DNA of 64,000 nucleotides from NCBI GenBank assembly GCA_964424805.1, contig CAYRKH010000003.1:1-64000 (forward strand), written 5' to 3'. Under the pieces are notes generated by a model, which was not told the DNA's origin, made no database searches, and worked only from the letters and a program-made list of their open reading frames with translations. The stretch is from IDS-8 sp964424805. Its GTDB lineage: Bacteria; Pseudomonadota; Gammaproteobacteria; Steroidobacterales; Woeseiaceae. This document shows positions 43,684-51,727 of this stretch, in pieces. A program made the translations under genes and the position numbers. Each line of letters opens with the position of its first letter. Position 1 is the first letter of the stretch.

Positions 43684-45043
43684 GCTGATCCGATCACTGG
43701 AGACGAATCCTCCGCAGGAAATCCGCGGGCATGAACATCGGACGGATCGTGCCTCGATTGGAAGGGAGATCTACTCCCTGGTCGAAGAGCTTTACCCCAT
43801 CTGCCGGAGCATCACGGGTGAAGGATTGCGGCAAACGCTTTCCATCCTGCAGCGCCACATACCGCTAACGATCCACGAGGTGCCGACCGGCACCCGCGTA
43901 TTCGACTGGGAAATCCCCAGGGAATGGCACATAGACGATGCTTACTTGCTGAACGAGCAAGGGATCAGGGTCATAGACTTCCAGAAGTCCAACCTGCACG
44001 TCGTGAACTACAGTGCGCCGGTGCAGGCCACGCTGACCCTGGCGGAGTTGCGGCCACACTTGCATAGCCTGCCCGACAAGCCCGACTGGATACCGTACCG
44101 CACGAGCTATTACAACGAGGACTGGGGATTTTGCCTGACGCAGCGCAAGCTTGACTCGCTTGCGGAAGGAACCTACACGGCGGTTATTGACTCGCGATTT
44201 TTTGACGGCTCGTTGAGCTATGGCGAATACTGCCTGCCGGGAGAGTCGAGCGAGGAGATACTGTTTTTCGCCCATTGCTGCCACCCGTCATTGTGCAATG
44301 ACAATCTCTCCGGGCTCTGCATGCTTACGATCCTGGCAAGATGCCTGGCCCGAGTGCGCCTCAGGTACTCCGTGCGATTCGTATTCGCTCCGGCAACGAT
44401 CGGCTCCATCGCATGGCTGGCACGCAACGAGTCGACGCTGGGGAACATCAAAGCAGGGCTCGTGGCGTCCGTGCTGGGCGACGACGGACATTTCCGGTAC
44501 AAGCTGTCCCGCGGCGGTGACGCCCCGATCGACAGGGCTTGCACTCACGTGCTTGCCAGGAGCGGTTCCCGCTTCGAAATCCTGCCATTCAGCCCGTGGG
44601 GTTACGACGAACGTCAGTTCTGCTCGCCCGGGCTCGACCTGCCGATTGGCAGGCTGACCCGCACGCCGAACGGGGCGTACCCTGAATACCACACGTCAGC
44701 CGATGATCTCGCGCTTGTCCGCCCCGATCACCTGGCCGGGTCGCTGTTGCTTTACCTGGAGGTTCTCGGCGCTATCGAGTGTGACCGCACCTTTGTCAAT
44801 ACCAGTCCCAAGGGCGAGCCGCAGCTCGGTCGCAGGGGCCTGTATAGCAAGCTGGGAGGCTTCCAGGACATCGAGGATATCCGGCTCGCGATGCTGTGGA
44901 TGTTGAATCAGAGCGACGGCAGCAAGTCGCTGCTCGATATTGCTGAACGGTCCGAAATGCCATATCGCGTGCTGCACGAAGCGGCGATGCTGCTCGAGGA
45001 GCACGGGCTGCTGAAACCGCTTCCGGGGGGAACGCTACAATGA
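43664..45043 (+). CDS. DUF4910/aminopeptidase-like protein with winged-helix C-terminus
   Basis: 459 residues. Metallopeptidase-like core: FAHCCHPSLCNDNLSG holds a H-x-x-H/P metal motif and the DN ligand, and PNGAYPEYHTSADDLALV resembles the late metal-ligand region (H-T-S-x-D) of M28-type aminopeptidases. The C-terminal 60 residues (LLDIAERSEMPYRVLHEAAMLLEEHGLLKPL) form a winged-helix-like module. This family (DUF4910) recurs in O-antigen and EPS loci beside RfbF-like cytidylyltransferases. Whether it cleaves an amide on a sugar is unknown. It overlaps the epimerase and precedes rfbF by 16 bases. Confidence 0.8.
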   Translation: MVSEILELIRSLETNPPQEIRGHEHRTDRASIGREIYSLVEELYPICRSITGEGLRQTLSILQRHIPLTIHEVPTGTRVFDWEIPREWHIDDAYLLNEQGIRVIDFQKSNLHVVNYSAPVQATLTLAELRPHLHSLPDKPDWIPYRTSYYNEDWGFCLTQRKLDSLAEGTYTAVIDSRFFDGSLSYGEYCLPGESSEEILFFAHCCHPSLCNDNLSGLCMLTILARCLARVRLRYSVRFVFAPATIGSIAWLARNESTLGNIKAGLVASVLGDDGHFRYKLSRGGDAPIDRACTHVLARSGSRFEILPFSPWGYDERQFCSPGLDLPIGRLTRTPNGAYPEYHTSADDLALVRPDHLAGSLLLYLEVLGAIECDRTFVNTSPKGEPQLGRRGLYSKLGGFQDIEDIRLAMLWMLNQSDGSKSLLDIAERSEMPYRVLHEAAMLLEEHGLLKPLPGGTLQ

Positions 45044-45059
45044 AAAGAGAGCGAAGACA

Positions 45060-45866
45060 GTGAAGGTCGTACTATTCTGCGGAGGATACGGAACCCGGCT
45101 TCGGGAGTTCTCCGAGACCATTCCAAAACCTTTGGTGGAGATCGGCTACCGCCCGATCATCTGGCACCTGATGAAGTACTACGCCCATTACGGGCACAAG
45201 GAGTTCATCCTGGCCCTGGGCTACCGGGGTGATCTCATCAAGGACTATTTCCTTCGTTACAACGAATGCATGTCGAATGACTTTGTGTTGTCCGATGGCG
45301 GGAAACACGTCGAGCTGCTGAATTCGGATATCGACGACTGGCAGATTACATTTTGCGATACCGGCTTGAACTCGAACATTGGCCAGAGGCTGCTGAGAGT
45401 CAGGCATCTGCTGGGCGATGATGAGGCATTCCTCGCGAACTACAGCGACGGCCTTTCGGATCTTCCCCTGGACAAGCAACTGCAGGATATGCAGCGAAAT
45501 GGGGCCATAGTGAGCTTTGCCTGTGTACGCCCGTCCTACAGCCTGTCCGCCGTGGAGACGGACGAATCGGGTACCGTGACGGCGATACGCTATATGTCCG
45601 ATAGCGAAGTACGCATCAATGGAGGCTTCCTGGTCCTCCGCTCGGAAATTTTCGATTACATCCGGGATGGCGAAGAACTCGTGGAAGAGCCGTTTAACCG
45701 GCTGATCGAGGAGCGAAAACTCTGCGGCTATCGCTACGACGGCTTCTGGGCAGCGATGGACACCTTCAAGGACAAGAAGCAGTTCGACGAGATGGTGCAG
45801 TCGGGAAACATGCCGTGGCGTGTCTGGGAAAGCGAGAAGCCGCGGCCGGCGCGGAGGCGGAACTGA
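45060..45866 (+). CDS. rfbF: Glucose-1-phosphate cytidylyltransferase-like nucleotidyltransferase
   Basis: 268 residues (typical RfbF about 257). The nucleotide-binding start KVVLFCGGYGTRLREFSETIPKPLVEIG with GG-x-GTRL and PKP, then ANYSDGLSDLPL (Asp for metal) and the end WAAMDTFKDKKQFDE, match the RfbF/CDP-glucose synthase family that makes CDP-sugars from CTP and a sugar 1-phosphate. GTG start at 45060, 16 bases after the DUF4910 stop. With the epimerase and C-methyltransferase in the same operon, it implies a CDP-activated branched or deoxy sugar. The symbol reflects the family, not proven substrate. Confidence 0.88.
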   Translation: MKVVLFCGGYGTRLREFSETIPKPLVEIGYRPIIWHLMKYYAHYGHKEFILALGYRGDLIKDYFLRYNECMSNDFVLSDGGKHVELLNSDIDDWQITFCDTGLNSNIGQRLLRVRHLLGDDEAFLANYSDGLSDLPLDKQLQDMQRNGAIVSFACVRPSYSLSAVETDESGTVTAIRYMSDSEVRINGGFLVLRSEIFDYIRDGEELVEEPFNRLIEERKLCGYRYDGFWAAMDTFKDKKQFDEMVQSGNMPWRVWESEKPRPARRRN

Positions 45867-45868
45867 CC

Positions 45869-46528
45869 ATGTTGCAGCTTCTGCCGTCCGGCGAGGGGCC
45901 GCTGCAGATCCTCTGCCTGGGAGCCCACTGCGATGATATCGAGATTGGGTGCGGCGCCACCGTACGGCAGCTCGTGGCAGGTAATCGGGAAGTCACGGTT
46001 CGCTGGGTGGTTCTCAGCTCGAATGCCATACGCGAGCAAGAGGCCAGGGAATCGGCGGCGAGGTTTCTGGATGGAGTCGACGATACCGAGATATTGGTAC
46101 AGCAGTTTCGAAACGGCTATTTCCCTTACGTCGGTGCGGAGCTGAAGGATTACTTCGAAGTGCTCAAGAGCCTCACGAATCCTGATATTGTTTTCACACA
46201 CTACCGCCACGACCGGCATCAGGATCATCGGACGGTGAGTGATTTGACCTGGAATACCTTCCGTAACCACTGGATTCTGGAATACGAGATACCGAAGTAT
46301 GACGGGGATCTCGGCCAGCCAAATGTGTTTTCGCCGGTGAGCAAGGAGGCGGCAAGGTTCAAGGTAAGCACCATCCTTGATTGCTTCCGTTCGCAAACGG
46401 AAAAAGGATGGTTTGAGCCCTCCACGTTCGACGGTTTGATGCGGTTGCGGGGTGTTGAATGCAACTCTTCATCAGGTTTCGCCGAAGCGTTCTACGTCCG
46501 CAAAACCATCCTCGGTGCTCCCATGTAG
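45869..46528 (+). CDS. PIG-L/LmbE family deacetylase
   Basis: 219 residues from ATG 45869 with GGAGG at 45853 and a two-base gap from the cytidylyltransferase. Zinc motif LGAHCDDIEIGCG carries Cys where most PIG-L proteins have Pro (AHPDD). The second motif HYRHDRHQDHRTVSDL provides H-x-x-D-H and is intact. The family removes N-acetyl groups from amino-sugar precursors. The stop codon TAG (46526-46528) is not host sequence: it is the TGTAG at the start of the REP that follows, so the natural C-terminus may have been different. Confidence 0.88.
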   Translation: MLQLLPSGEGPLQILCLGAHCDDIEIGCGATVRQLVAGNREVTVRWVVLSSNAIREQEARESAARFLDGVDDTEILVQQFRNGYFPYVGAELKDYFEVLKSLTNPDIVFTHYRHDRHQDHRTVSDLTWNTFRNHWILEYEIPKYDGDLGQPNVFSPVSKEAARFKVSTILDCFRSQTEKGWFEPSTFDGLMRLRGVECNSSSGFAEAFYVRKTILGAPM

Positions 46529-46550
46529 GAGCGCGCGCAGCGCGCACTCC
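46524..46550 (+). repeat. REP element (3' truncated) that supplies a stop codon
   Basis: TGTAGGAGCGCGCGCAGCGC and CACTCC; the usual GATGCCAC end is missing. Its TAG at 46526-46528 ends the PIG-L gene, and the opposing flippase stop is at 46552-46554. Right edge of the REP-free block. Confidence 0.85.
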
Positions 46551-46551
46551 C

Positions 46552-48009
46552 TTAACCGCGGATCCGGTTCCCCGCGAGTTCCATGAGTTGCCGCTCCGGT
46601 CCTGCGGGTTTACCGACTATGAGCCACATTACCGCAACCGTGGCGGTGTAAACCACCGCGCCGAGCAGGACTGCTGCGCCCAGCAATAGAAGCTGGTTCA
46701 TGTCCGCAAATCGGGCGAGAAACGCCTGAAGCACCAGGTACATTACCGTCGCACCGGATAGCGGACGTGCAAAGATCCGGGCAATGTCCGCCGACCTCAC
46801 TCCGAGCACGCGGGAAGCGGCGCCGTAGGTGAACGGCAGGAACAGTAGCGTTGTGGCGAGCAGGGCCTTGGCCATGCCCTCAGGTCCTTCGATGCCAGTG
46901 AAGTAGATCGCGGCAGGCAGCATGAAAAGGATGATGCCCGTCGACAAGGCGGCCATTAAGGCGGGACGTCCTGCCGCGAGCAGCGCCGTACCCACGGGTG
47001 ACTGTACCGCGCTCACGGCACCGAACAGTGCAAGAATCTCGATGAGGGGGATCGCGGATCCCCATTGCTCGCCGAGCACTAGGGGCACGAAAAGCTCCGC
47101 CGTTGCCGCAATACCGACGCCGGCAGGTATGGAGAGCAGCGCGAGCGTTGCGGCTGCGCTTACGAGACTGCGGCCCATCCTGTCACGATCCAATGCCATC
47201 GTCGCAAAGCCGGGTAGCAGTGCACGGTTGATTGGCGCAATCAGTTCGGTTGTAGGGAGGTTGGAAATTTCGTACGCGATGGAGAACACTCCCAGTCCCG
47301 CTGCTCCGGACATCTTGCCGAGGATGAGGTCCGGCGATCGTGAACGGATAAAGTAGGTAACGTTATTGACGAACAGCCACTTGGAAAAATGGATGATGGA
47401 ATGTACCCCTTTCAAGGATAGCCGCGGCCTGAACGGATGTATGGCATAGCTGAGCACGAGCGCAGCCAGTTTGCTTGTCACGATTCCAGCGATCAGTGCC
47501 CAGTAGCTGCGATAAACAACGGCGAGGAATATGGTGACGACAAAGGCGGCGACCTTCACCGCAAACTGGAAGATGAACTCCTTGTGGAATTGCAGGTACT
47601 TCCGAAAATCGACGAGGCCGATATTAGCGAGGCCTTGCAGAAATGCGGAAAGCGCAAGAACCATGATCACCGGCGCGAGCTGGGGTTGCTCGTAAAAGGC
47701 GGCAGCCGGATAGGCGACTAGCACCAAGACGACGGCGGCGGCAACGCCGAGCAATACGTTCAGCGTCCAGGCAGCATTGTATTCGTCCTGCCCGGCATCC
47801 TGTCTTTGGATCAGCACGACGTCGAAGCTGAAAGCTGTCAGCAGCTCGATAATTGCGAATATGGATGTTGCCATCGCAACGATGCCGAAATCGGCAGGGG
47901 CAAGCAGTCGAACGAGGATTAGCGTGCTGACGAGACCAATCATGCGCACGCTAAAACGGAGGAATACCATCCACGCTGCGCCGAAGGCGACCCTGGAGGC
48001 GAGCGTCAT
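46552..48009 (-). CDS. Wzx-type polysaccharide flippase (WzxC-like), copy 2
   Basis: 485 residues from ATG 48009 (MTLASRVAFGAAWM); a TTG at 48036 is possible but the ATG has a GGGAAAG site. Twelve or more hydrophobic segments. RMIGLVSTLILVRLLAPADFGIVAMATSIFAI and RSPDLILGKMSGAAGLGVFSIAYEISNLPTTELIAPINRALLPGF align closely with copy 1 at 28564-30063. Translocates lipid-linked glycan across the inner membrane. Two related flippases in one locus suggest two repeat units, or a recent merger of two EPS gene sets. Confidence 0.92.
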   Translation of the reverse strand: MTLASRVAFGAAWMVFLRFSVRMIGLVSTLILVRLLAPADFGIVAMATSIFAIIELLTAFSFDVVLIQRQDAGQDEYNAAWTLNVLLGVAAAVVLVLVAYPAAAFYEQPQLAPVIMVLALSAFLQGLANIGLVDFRKYLQFHKEFIFQFAVKVAAFVVTIFLAVVYRSYWALIAGIVTSKLAALVLSYAIHPFRPRLSLKGVHSIIHFSKWLFVNNVTYFIRSRSPDLILGKMSGAAGLGVFSIAYEISNLPTTELIAPINRALLPGFATMALDRDRMGRSLVSAAATLALLSIPAGVGIAATAELFVPLVLGEQWGSAIPLIEILALFGAVSAVQSPVGTALLAAGRPALMAALSTGIILFMLPAAIYFTGIEGPEGMAKALLATTLLFLPFTYGAASRVLGVRSADIARIFARPLSGATVMYLVLQAFLARFADMNQLLLLGAAVLLGAVVYTATVAVMWLIVGKPAGPERQLMELAGNRIRG

Positions 48010-48180
48010 GGCAGTCTTTCCCGGATCAGTCCCCAATCTCCGCGCAGGATAGCAAAACGGGGAAGCACATACGTGATGGGGCGCGCATTAATGGTGTATC
48101 CGCTCGCAGCTTGGGGGTAGAGTAGATTACGCCAAGGCCGTTCGCTGCGTTATGTCGCGGCCAACAACAGGAACGTCGCG

Positions 48181-50406
48181 ATGCAATTAGACAGCCGTCT
48201 CGGTTCTGTAGCGATCCTCCTGGCGCTCGTCATGGCCGCTGCCTGCGGCGGCGGTAGTGGCGGCGGCGACGATCCGGCACCGGCCCCGCCTCCCGCTTCG
48301 CCGCCGGTCGAGGATGACGACGACCCCGCGGCCAGCGGTCTCGACGCACGCCCGTCCAACACGACCTGCCTTGCGGGCGCGGCCCCGGCGCTCGTCACCG
48401 GCATCGGCACCGAACCCGCATTCCCGGACCTGCCGACCCTGGCCGATCCCGTGGCGCTGACCCAGGCGCCGGGCGACGCGACCCACTGGTACGTGGTAGA
48501 GAAGGTCGGCCGCGTCCGGCGCTTCGCCAACTCGCCGGGCGTCGACAGCTTTACCACCGTCATCGACATCAGTGCCCGCGTGGATGCCGGCCCGAACGAA
48601 GCCGGGTTGCTCGGCATCGCCTTTCACCCGCAGTTTGCGACCAACGGCGAGGTCTACCTGTCCTACACCAGCGGCGGTCCGCTGACGTCGCGCATCTCGC
48701 GTTTTACCAGCTCCGACGGGGGGCAGACTTTCGATCCCGGGAGTGAGGAGATCCTGCTCACGCTCGGCCAGCCGTTCGGCAACCACAACGGCGGCAACGT
48801 CCTGTTCGGCCCCGACAGCTACCTCTACATCGGTTTCGGCGACGGCGGCAGCGCCGGCGATCCCGGAGACCGGGCGCAGAACACCCGCAATCTCTTCGGC
48901 GCGATCCTGCGCATCGACGTGGATGACGGCGCCCCCTATGGCGTGCCTGCGGATAATCCCTTCGGCATGAACGCCCTGTGCAGCGCGGGCGAGGGCGCCG
49001 AGCCGTGCCCCGAAATCTACGCCTGGGGTTTTCGCAACCCGTGGCGCTGGAGCTTCGACTCGGCGACGGGCGAGCTGTGGGTCGGCGACGTGGGCCAGGG
49101 GGAGTGGGAGGAAGTCGATAAGGTCACGCTGAACGGCAACTACGGCTGGCGCTGCCGCGAAGGGGCACACGATTTCAACACCTCCGGCGTCTGCCCGGCG
49201 GGGCTGATCGACCCGGTCATCGAGTACAGCCATAGCGTCGGCTTCTCGATTACCGGCGGCTACGTTTACCGCGGCAGCGCGATCCCGGAGCTCGCCGGCC
49301 GCTACGTCTTCGCCGACCTGAACGGCAAGATCGTTGCGGATACGCTGGCCGGCGGCGGTATGGAAACCTTCGAGGTGCTCGTCGATACCGGCAGCCCGAT
49401 CGTCTCCTTTGCCGAGGACGAGAACGGCGAGCTGCTGTATCTCGATTACGGCAGCGACAGTATTCGCCGCATCGTGGCGTCGGGCGGCTCGTCCGGCGGT
49501 TCCATTCCCGATCTCCTCTCCGACACCGGCTGCGTCGACCCGGCGGACCCGACCAGGCCCGCCGCGGGGCTCATCCCGTATGAGCCCATCGTCGGCTTCT
49601 GGTCTGACGGCGCGGACAAAGCGCGCTGGTATGCGCTCCCGGACGGCGCGACCGTAGACGTGGCGGCCGACGGCGACTGGCTGTTCCCCGCAGGCTCCGT
49701 GCTCGTCAAGAACTTCAGCCTCGGCGGCGAGTTGGTCGAGACGCGCCTCTTCATGCACCACACGGACGGAAGCTGGGCCGGCTACACCTACGAGTGGAAC
49801 GCGGCGGGCACGGATGCCGAGCGGGTGATCGGCGGCAAGCGCAAGGATGTCGGCGGGCAGACGTGGATTTATCCGAGCGGTGCCGATTGCGGCACCTGCC
49901 ATACGCCGGCGGCGGGGCACTCGCTCGGCCTCGAGTATGCGCAGCTCAACGGCGACCTCACCTATGCGGAAACCGGCCGCACCGCGAACCAGTTGACGAC
50001 GGCCGAAGCGATAGGCGTGCTGAGCGCGCCGCTGCCGGATACGCCGGATAACCTTCCCCGGGTCCTGGATACGGGCGCGTCCACGGGCGAGCGCGCGCGG
50101 GCGTACCTGCACGCCAACTGCGCCAACTGCCACAGGCCCGGCGGGCCGGCACCGTCCGACATGGACCTGCGCTACGACACCGCTTTCGCCGACACGCGCA
50201 CCTGCGGCGTCGAGCCGGGTGAGGGTGACCTCGGCATTCCCGATGCGCGCATCATCGCGCCCGGCGATGCCAGCCGCTCACTGCTCGTGGTGCGGGCCAA
50301 CCGCCGCGATGCGCACGGCATGCCGCCGCTGGCGAGCGAGATAGTGGACGCCGACGGCGTAGCCTTGCTCACCGACTGGATCGAGACGCTGGAAGCTTGC
50401 CCGTAG
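48181..50406 (+). CDS. PQQ-type sugar dehydrogenase/cytochrome c lipoprotein fusion
   Basis: 741 residues. Lipobox ending Cys22 (LVMAAAC) and a Gly/Pro/Asp-rich linker precede a glucose/sorbosone dehydrogenase beta-propeller (about 70-430): NEAGLLGIAFHPQF, NHNGGNVLFGPDSYLYIGFGDGG, YAWGFRNPWRWSFD, GELWVGDVGQGEWEEV. The C-terminal part carries CxxCH motifs CGTCH (570-574) and CANCH (647-651), so it would pass electrons to heme c. Probably oxidises aldoses or polysaccharide ends at the outer envelope. AGGAA site before ATG 48181. Not an obvious EPS gene. The stop TAG (50404-50406) is the beginning of a REP. Confidence 0.87.
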   Translation: MQLDSRLGSVAILLALVMAAACGGGSGGGDDPAPAPPPASPPVEDDDDPAASGLDARPSNTTCLAGAAPALVTGIGTEPAFPDLPTLADPVALTQAPGDATHWYVVEKVGRVRRFANSPGVDSFTTVIDISARVDAGPNEAGLLGIAFHPQFATNGEVYLSYTSGGPLTSRISRFTSSDGGQTFDPGSEEILLTLGQPFGNHNGGNVLFGPDSYLYIGFGDGGSAGDPGDRAQNTRNLFGAILRIDVDDGAPYGVPADNPFGMNALCSAGEGAEPCPEIYAWGFRNPWRWSFDSATGELWVGDVGQGEWEEVDKVTLNGNYGWRCREGAHDFNTSGVCPAGLIDPVIEYSHSVGFSITGGYVYRGSAIPELAGRYVFADLNGKIVADTLAGGGMETFEVLVDTGSPIVSFAEDENGELLYLDYGSDSIRRIVASGGSSGGSIPDLLSDTGCVDPADPTRPAAGLIPYEPIVGFWSDGADKARWYALPDGATVDVAADGDWLFPAGSVLVKNFSLGGELVETRLFMHHTDGSWAGYTYEWNAAGTDAERVIGGKRKDVGGQTWIYPSGADCGTCHTPAAGHSLGLEYAQLNGDLTYAETGRTANQLTTAEAIGVLSAPLPDTPDNLPRVLDTGASTGERARAYLHANCANCHRPGGPAPSDMDLRYDTAFADTRTCGVEPGEGDLGIPDARIIAPGDASRSLLVVRANRRDAHGMPPLASEIVDADGVALLTDWIETLEACP

Positions 50407-50502
50407 GAGCGCGCATTGCGCGCGATGCCACGGCGGTAGGAACACACCCGCCGGTGGCGAATTCCACACAACGTGGTATCGCGCGCGGTGCGCGCTCCTA
50501 CA
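50403..50502. repeat. REPIN between convergent genes; each arm ends a gene
   Basis: Forward REP at 50403-50431 (core GCGCGC-ATT-GCGCGC, end GATGCCAC) and inverted REP at 50473-50502 (end TCCTACA). The TAG in the left arm terminates the dehydrogenase (50404-50406) and, on the other strand, the right arm supplies the decarboxylase TAG (50498-50500). The intervening 41 bases form the loop. Confidence 0.9.
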
Positions 50503-51727
50503 GGAGGATTTCTCGGCAGGGGGGGTGGGAGAGGAAGGCTTCGGGGCTCGACGACTTGCCGTAGGCGCCGGATTGCAGCACCGCCACCAGGGAGCCTGCC
50601 TCCAGCTCGCTTAGCGTCACCCGGTCGCCGAGCAGGTCCAGGGGCGTGCACAGCGGCCCCACCACCGAAACCTGCTGCCGCTCGTCCGTGAGTCGCACGG
50701 CGGCTACGGGATAGTTCTTGCGCAGCACCTGCCCGAAATTCCCGGAGGCGGCCAGGTGATGGTGCAGCCCCCCGTCGCAGACGGCGAACCGGTGCCCGCG
50801 CGATTCCTTCACGTCGATCACGCGCGTGACGTAGATGCCCGCTTCGCCGACCAGGTAGCGGCCGAGCTCCATGATCACCTCCACCTCGCCAAGCGCCGTT
50901 TGCAGGTTCTGCACGGCCGCGTGCGCCGCCTCGCCGACGGCGCCGAGGTCGACCGGCTGCTCCTTCGGGAAGTAGGGTATCCCGAGACCGCCGCCCAGGT
51001 TGACGAACGACACGTCGAGGTCGAGGCGCGCCGCCAGCTCGATCACCAGCCCCACCGTCTTGCCCATGGACTCCACGATCGTTTCCGCGCGCAGGTTCTG
51101 CGCCCCGGAGAACACGTGGAAGCCGCGGAAATCCAGGCCGAGGTTCGCGAGCTCCTCCAGCATCGCCGGCACGCGCTCCGCGTCGACGCCGAACGGCGAC
51201 GGGCGGCCGCCCATCTTCATGCCGGACGTCTTGAGCTCGAACGGCGGGTTGACGCGGATCGCCACCGAAGGGCACTTCCCGATGCTCTCGCCGATGCGCG
51301 CGAGCCGCCGCATCTCGGATTCCGATTCCAGGTTGATCGTGATGCCGGCTTCCGCGGCCTCCAGGAGCTCCTCGTCCCGCTTGCCGGGTCCCGCGAAACT
51401 CACGTCATCCGGGTTGACGCCCGTCGCGAGCGCCACGCGCAGCTCGCCGGCCGAGGCCACGTCCAGGCCGTCGACCAGCCCCGTCATGAATTCGACCACG
51501 GCCGGCATCGGGTTCGCTTTCATCGCGTAATGCAGGCTCAGGCCCTCGGGCATTGCCCGGCGCAGCTCGGCCACCCGGTCGGCCATGCGGGCGCGATCGT
51601 AGGCATAGAACGGTGTGCTGCCGAGTTCCCGGGCGATCTCCGTCACCTTGCGGCCGCCCCAGAGCAGCACGTTGTCCCGGTAGTCCAGGCCTGCCAGCGC
51701 CGCGTGTGTTTCGGTTTCGACGTTCAT
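50498..51727 (-). CDS. Pyridoxal-dependent decarboxylase, exosortase A system-associated (TIGR03099)
   Basis: 409 residues of the fold III PLP decarboxylase group (LysA/ornithine decarboxylase-like). PLP Lys70 in LSLHYAMKANPMPAVVEF, then ALATGVNPDDVSFAGPGKRDEEL, INLESESEMRRLARIG, GGGLGIPYFPKEQP, ELGRYLVGEAGIYVTRVIDVK and VVGPLCTPLD, where Cys would act across the dimer. The family is confined to exosortase A loci and works with the acyl-CoA ligase whose gene overlaps its start by four bases, plus an ACP. Probably decarboxylates an amino acid, or loads one onto the ACP pathway. The last residues (SHPPCREILL) run into REP sequence and the stop is REP-derived. Confidence 0.93.
   Translation of the reverse strand: MNVETETHAALAGLDYRDNVLLWGGRKVTEIARELGSTPFYAYDRARMADRVAELRRAMPEGLSLHYAMKANPMPAVVEFMTGLVDGLDVASAGELRVALATGVNPDDVSFAGPGKRDEELLEAAEAGITINLESESEMRRLARIGESIGKCPSVAIRVNPPFELKTSGMKMGGRPSPFGVDAERVPAMLEELANLGLDFRGFHVFSGAQNLRAETIVESMGKTVGLVIELAARLDLDVSFVNLGGGLGIPYFPKEQPVDLGAVGEAAHAAVQNLQTALGEVEVIMELGRYLVGEAGIYVTRVIDVKESRGHRFAVCDGGLHHHLAASGNFGQVLRKNYPVAAVRLTDERQQVSVVGPLCTPLDLLGDRVTLSELEAGSLVAVLQSGAYGKSSSPEAFLSHPPCREILL

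Noticed and set aside
48187..50133. 648-codon minus-strand frame opposite the sugar dehydrogenase
   Set aside because: Low-complexity Arg/Ala/Val-rich translation without any domain; the plus strand has clear motifs and a lipobox.
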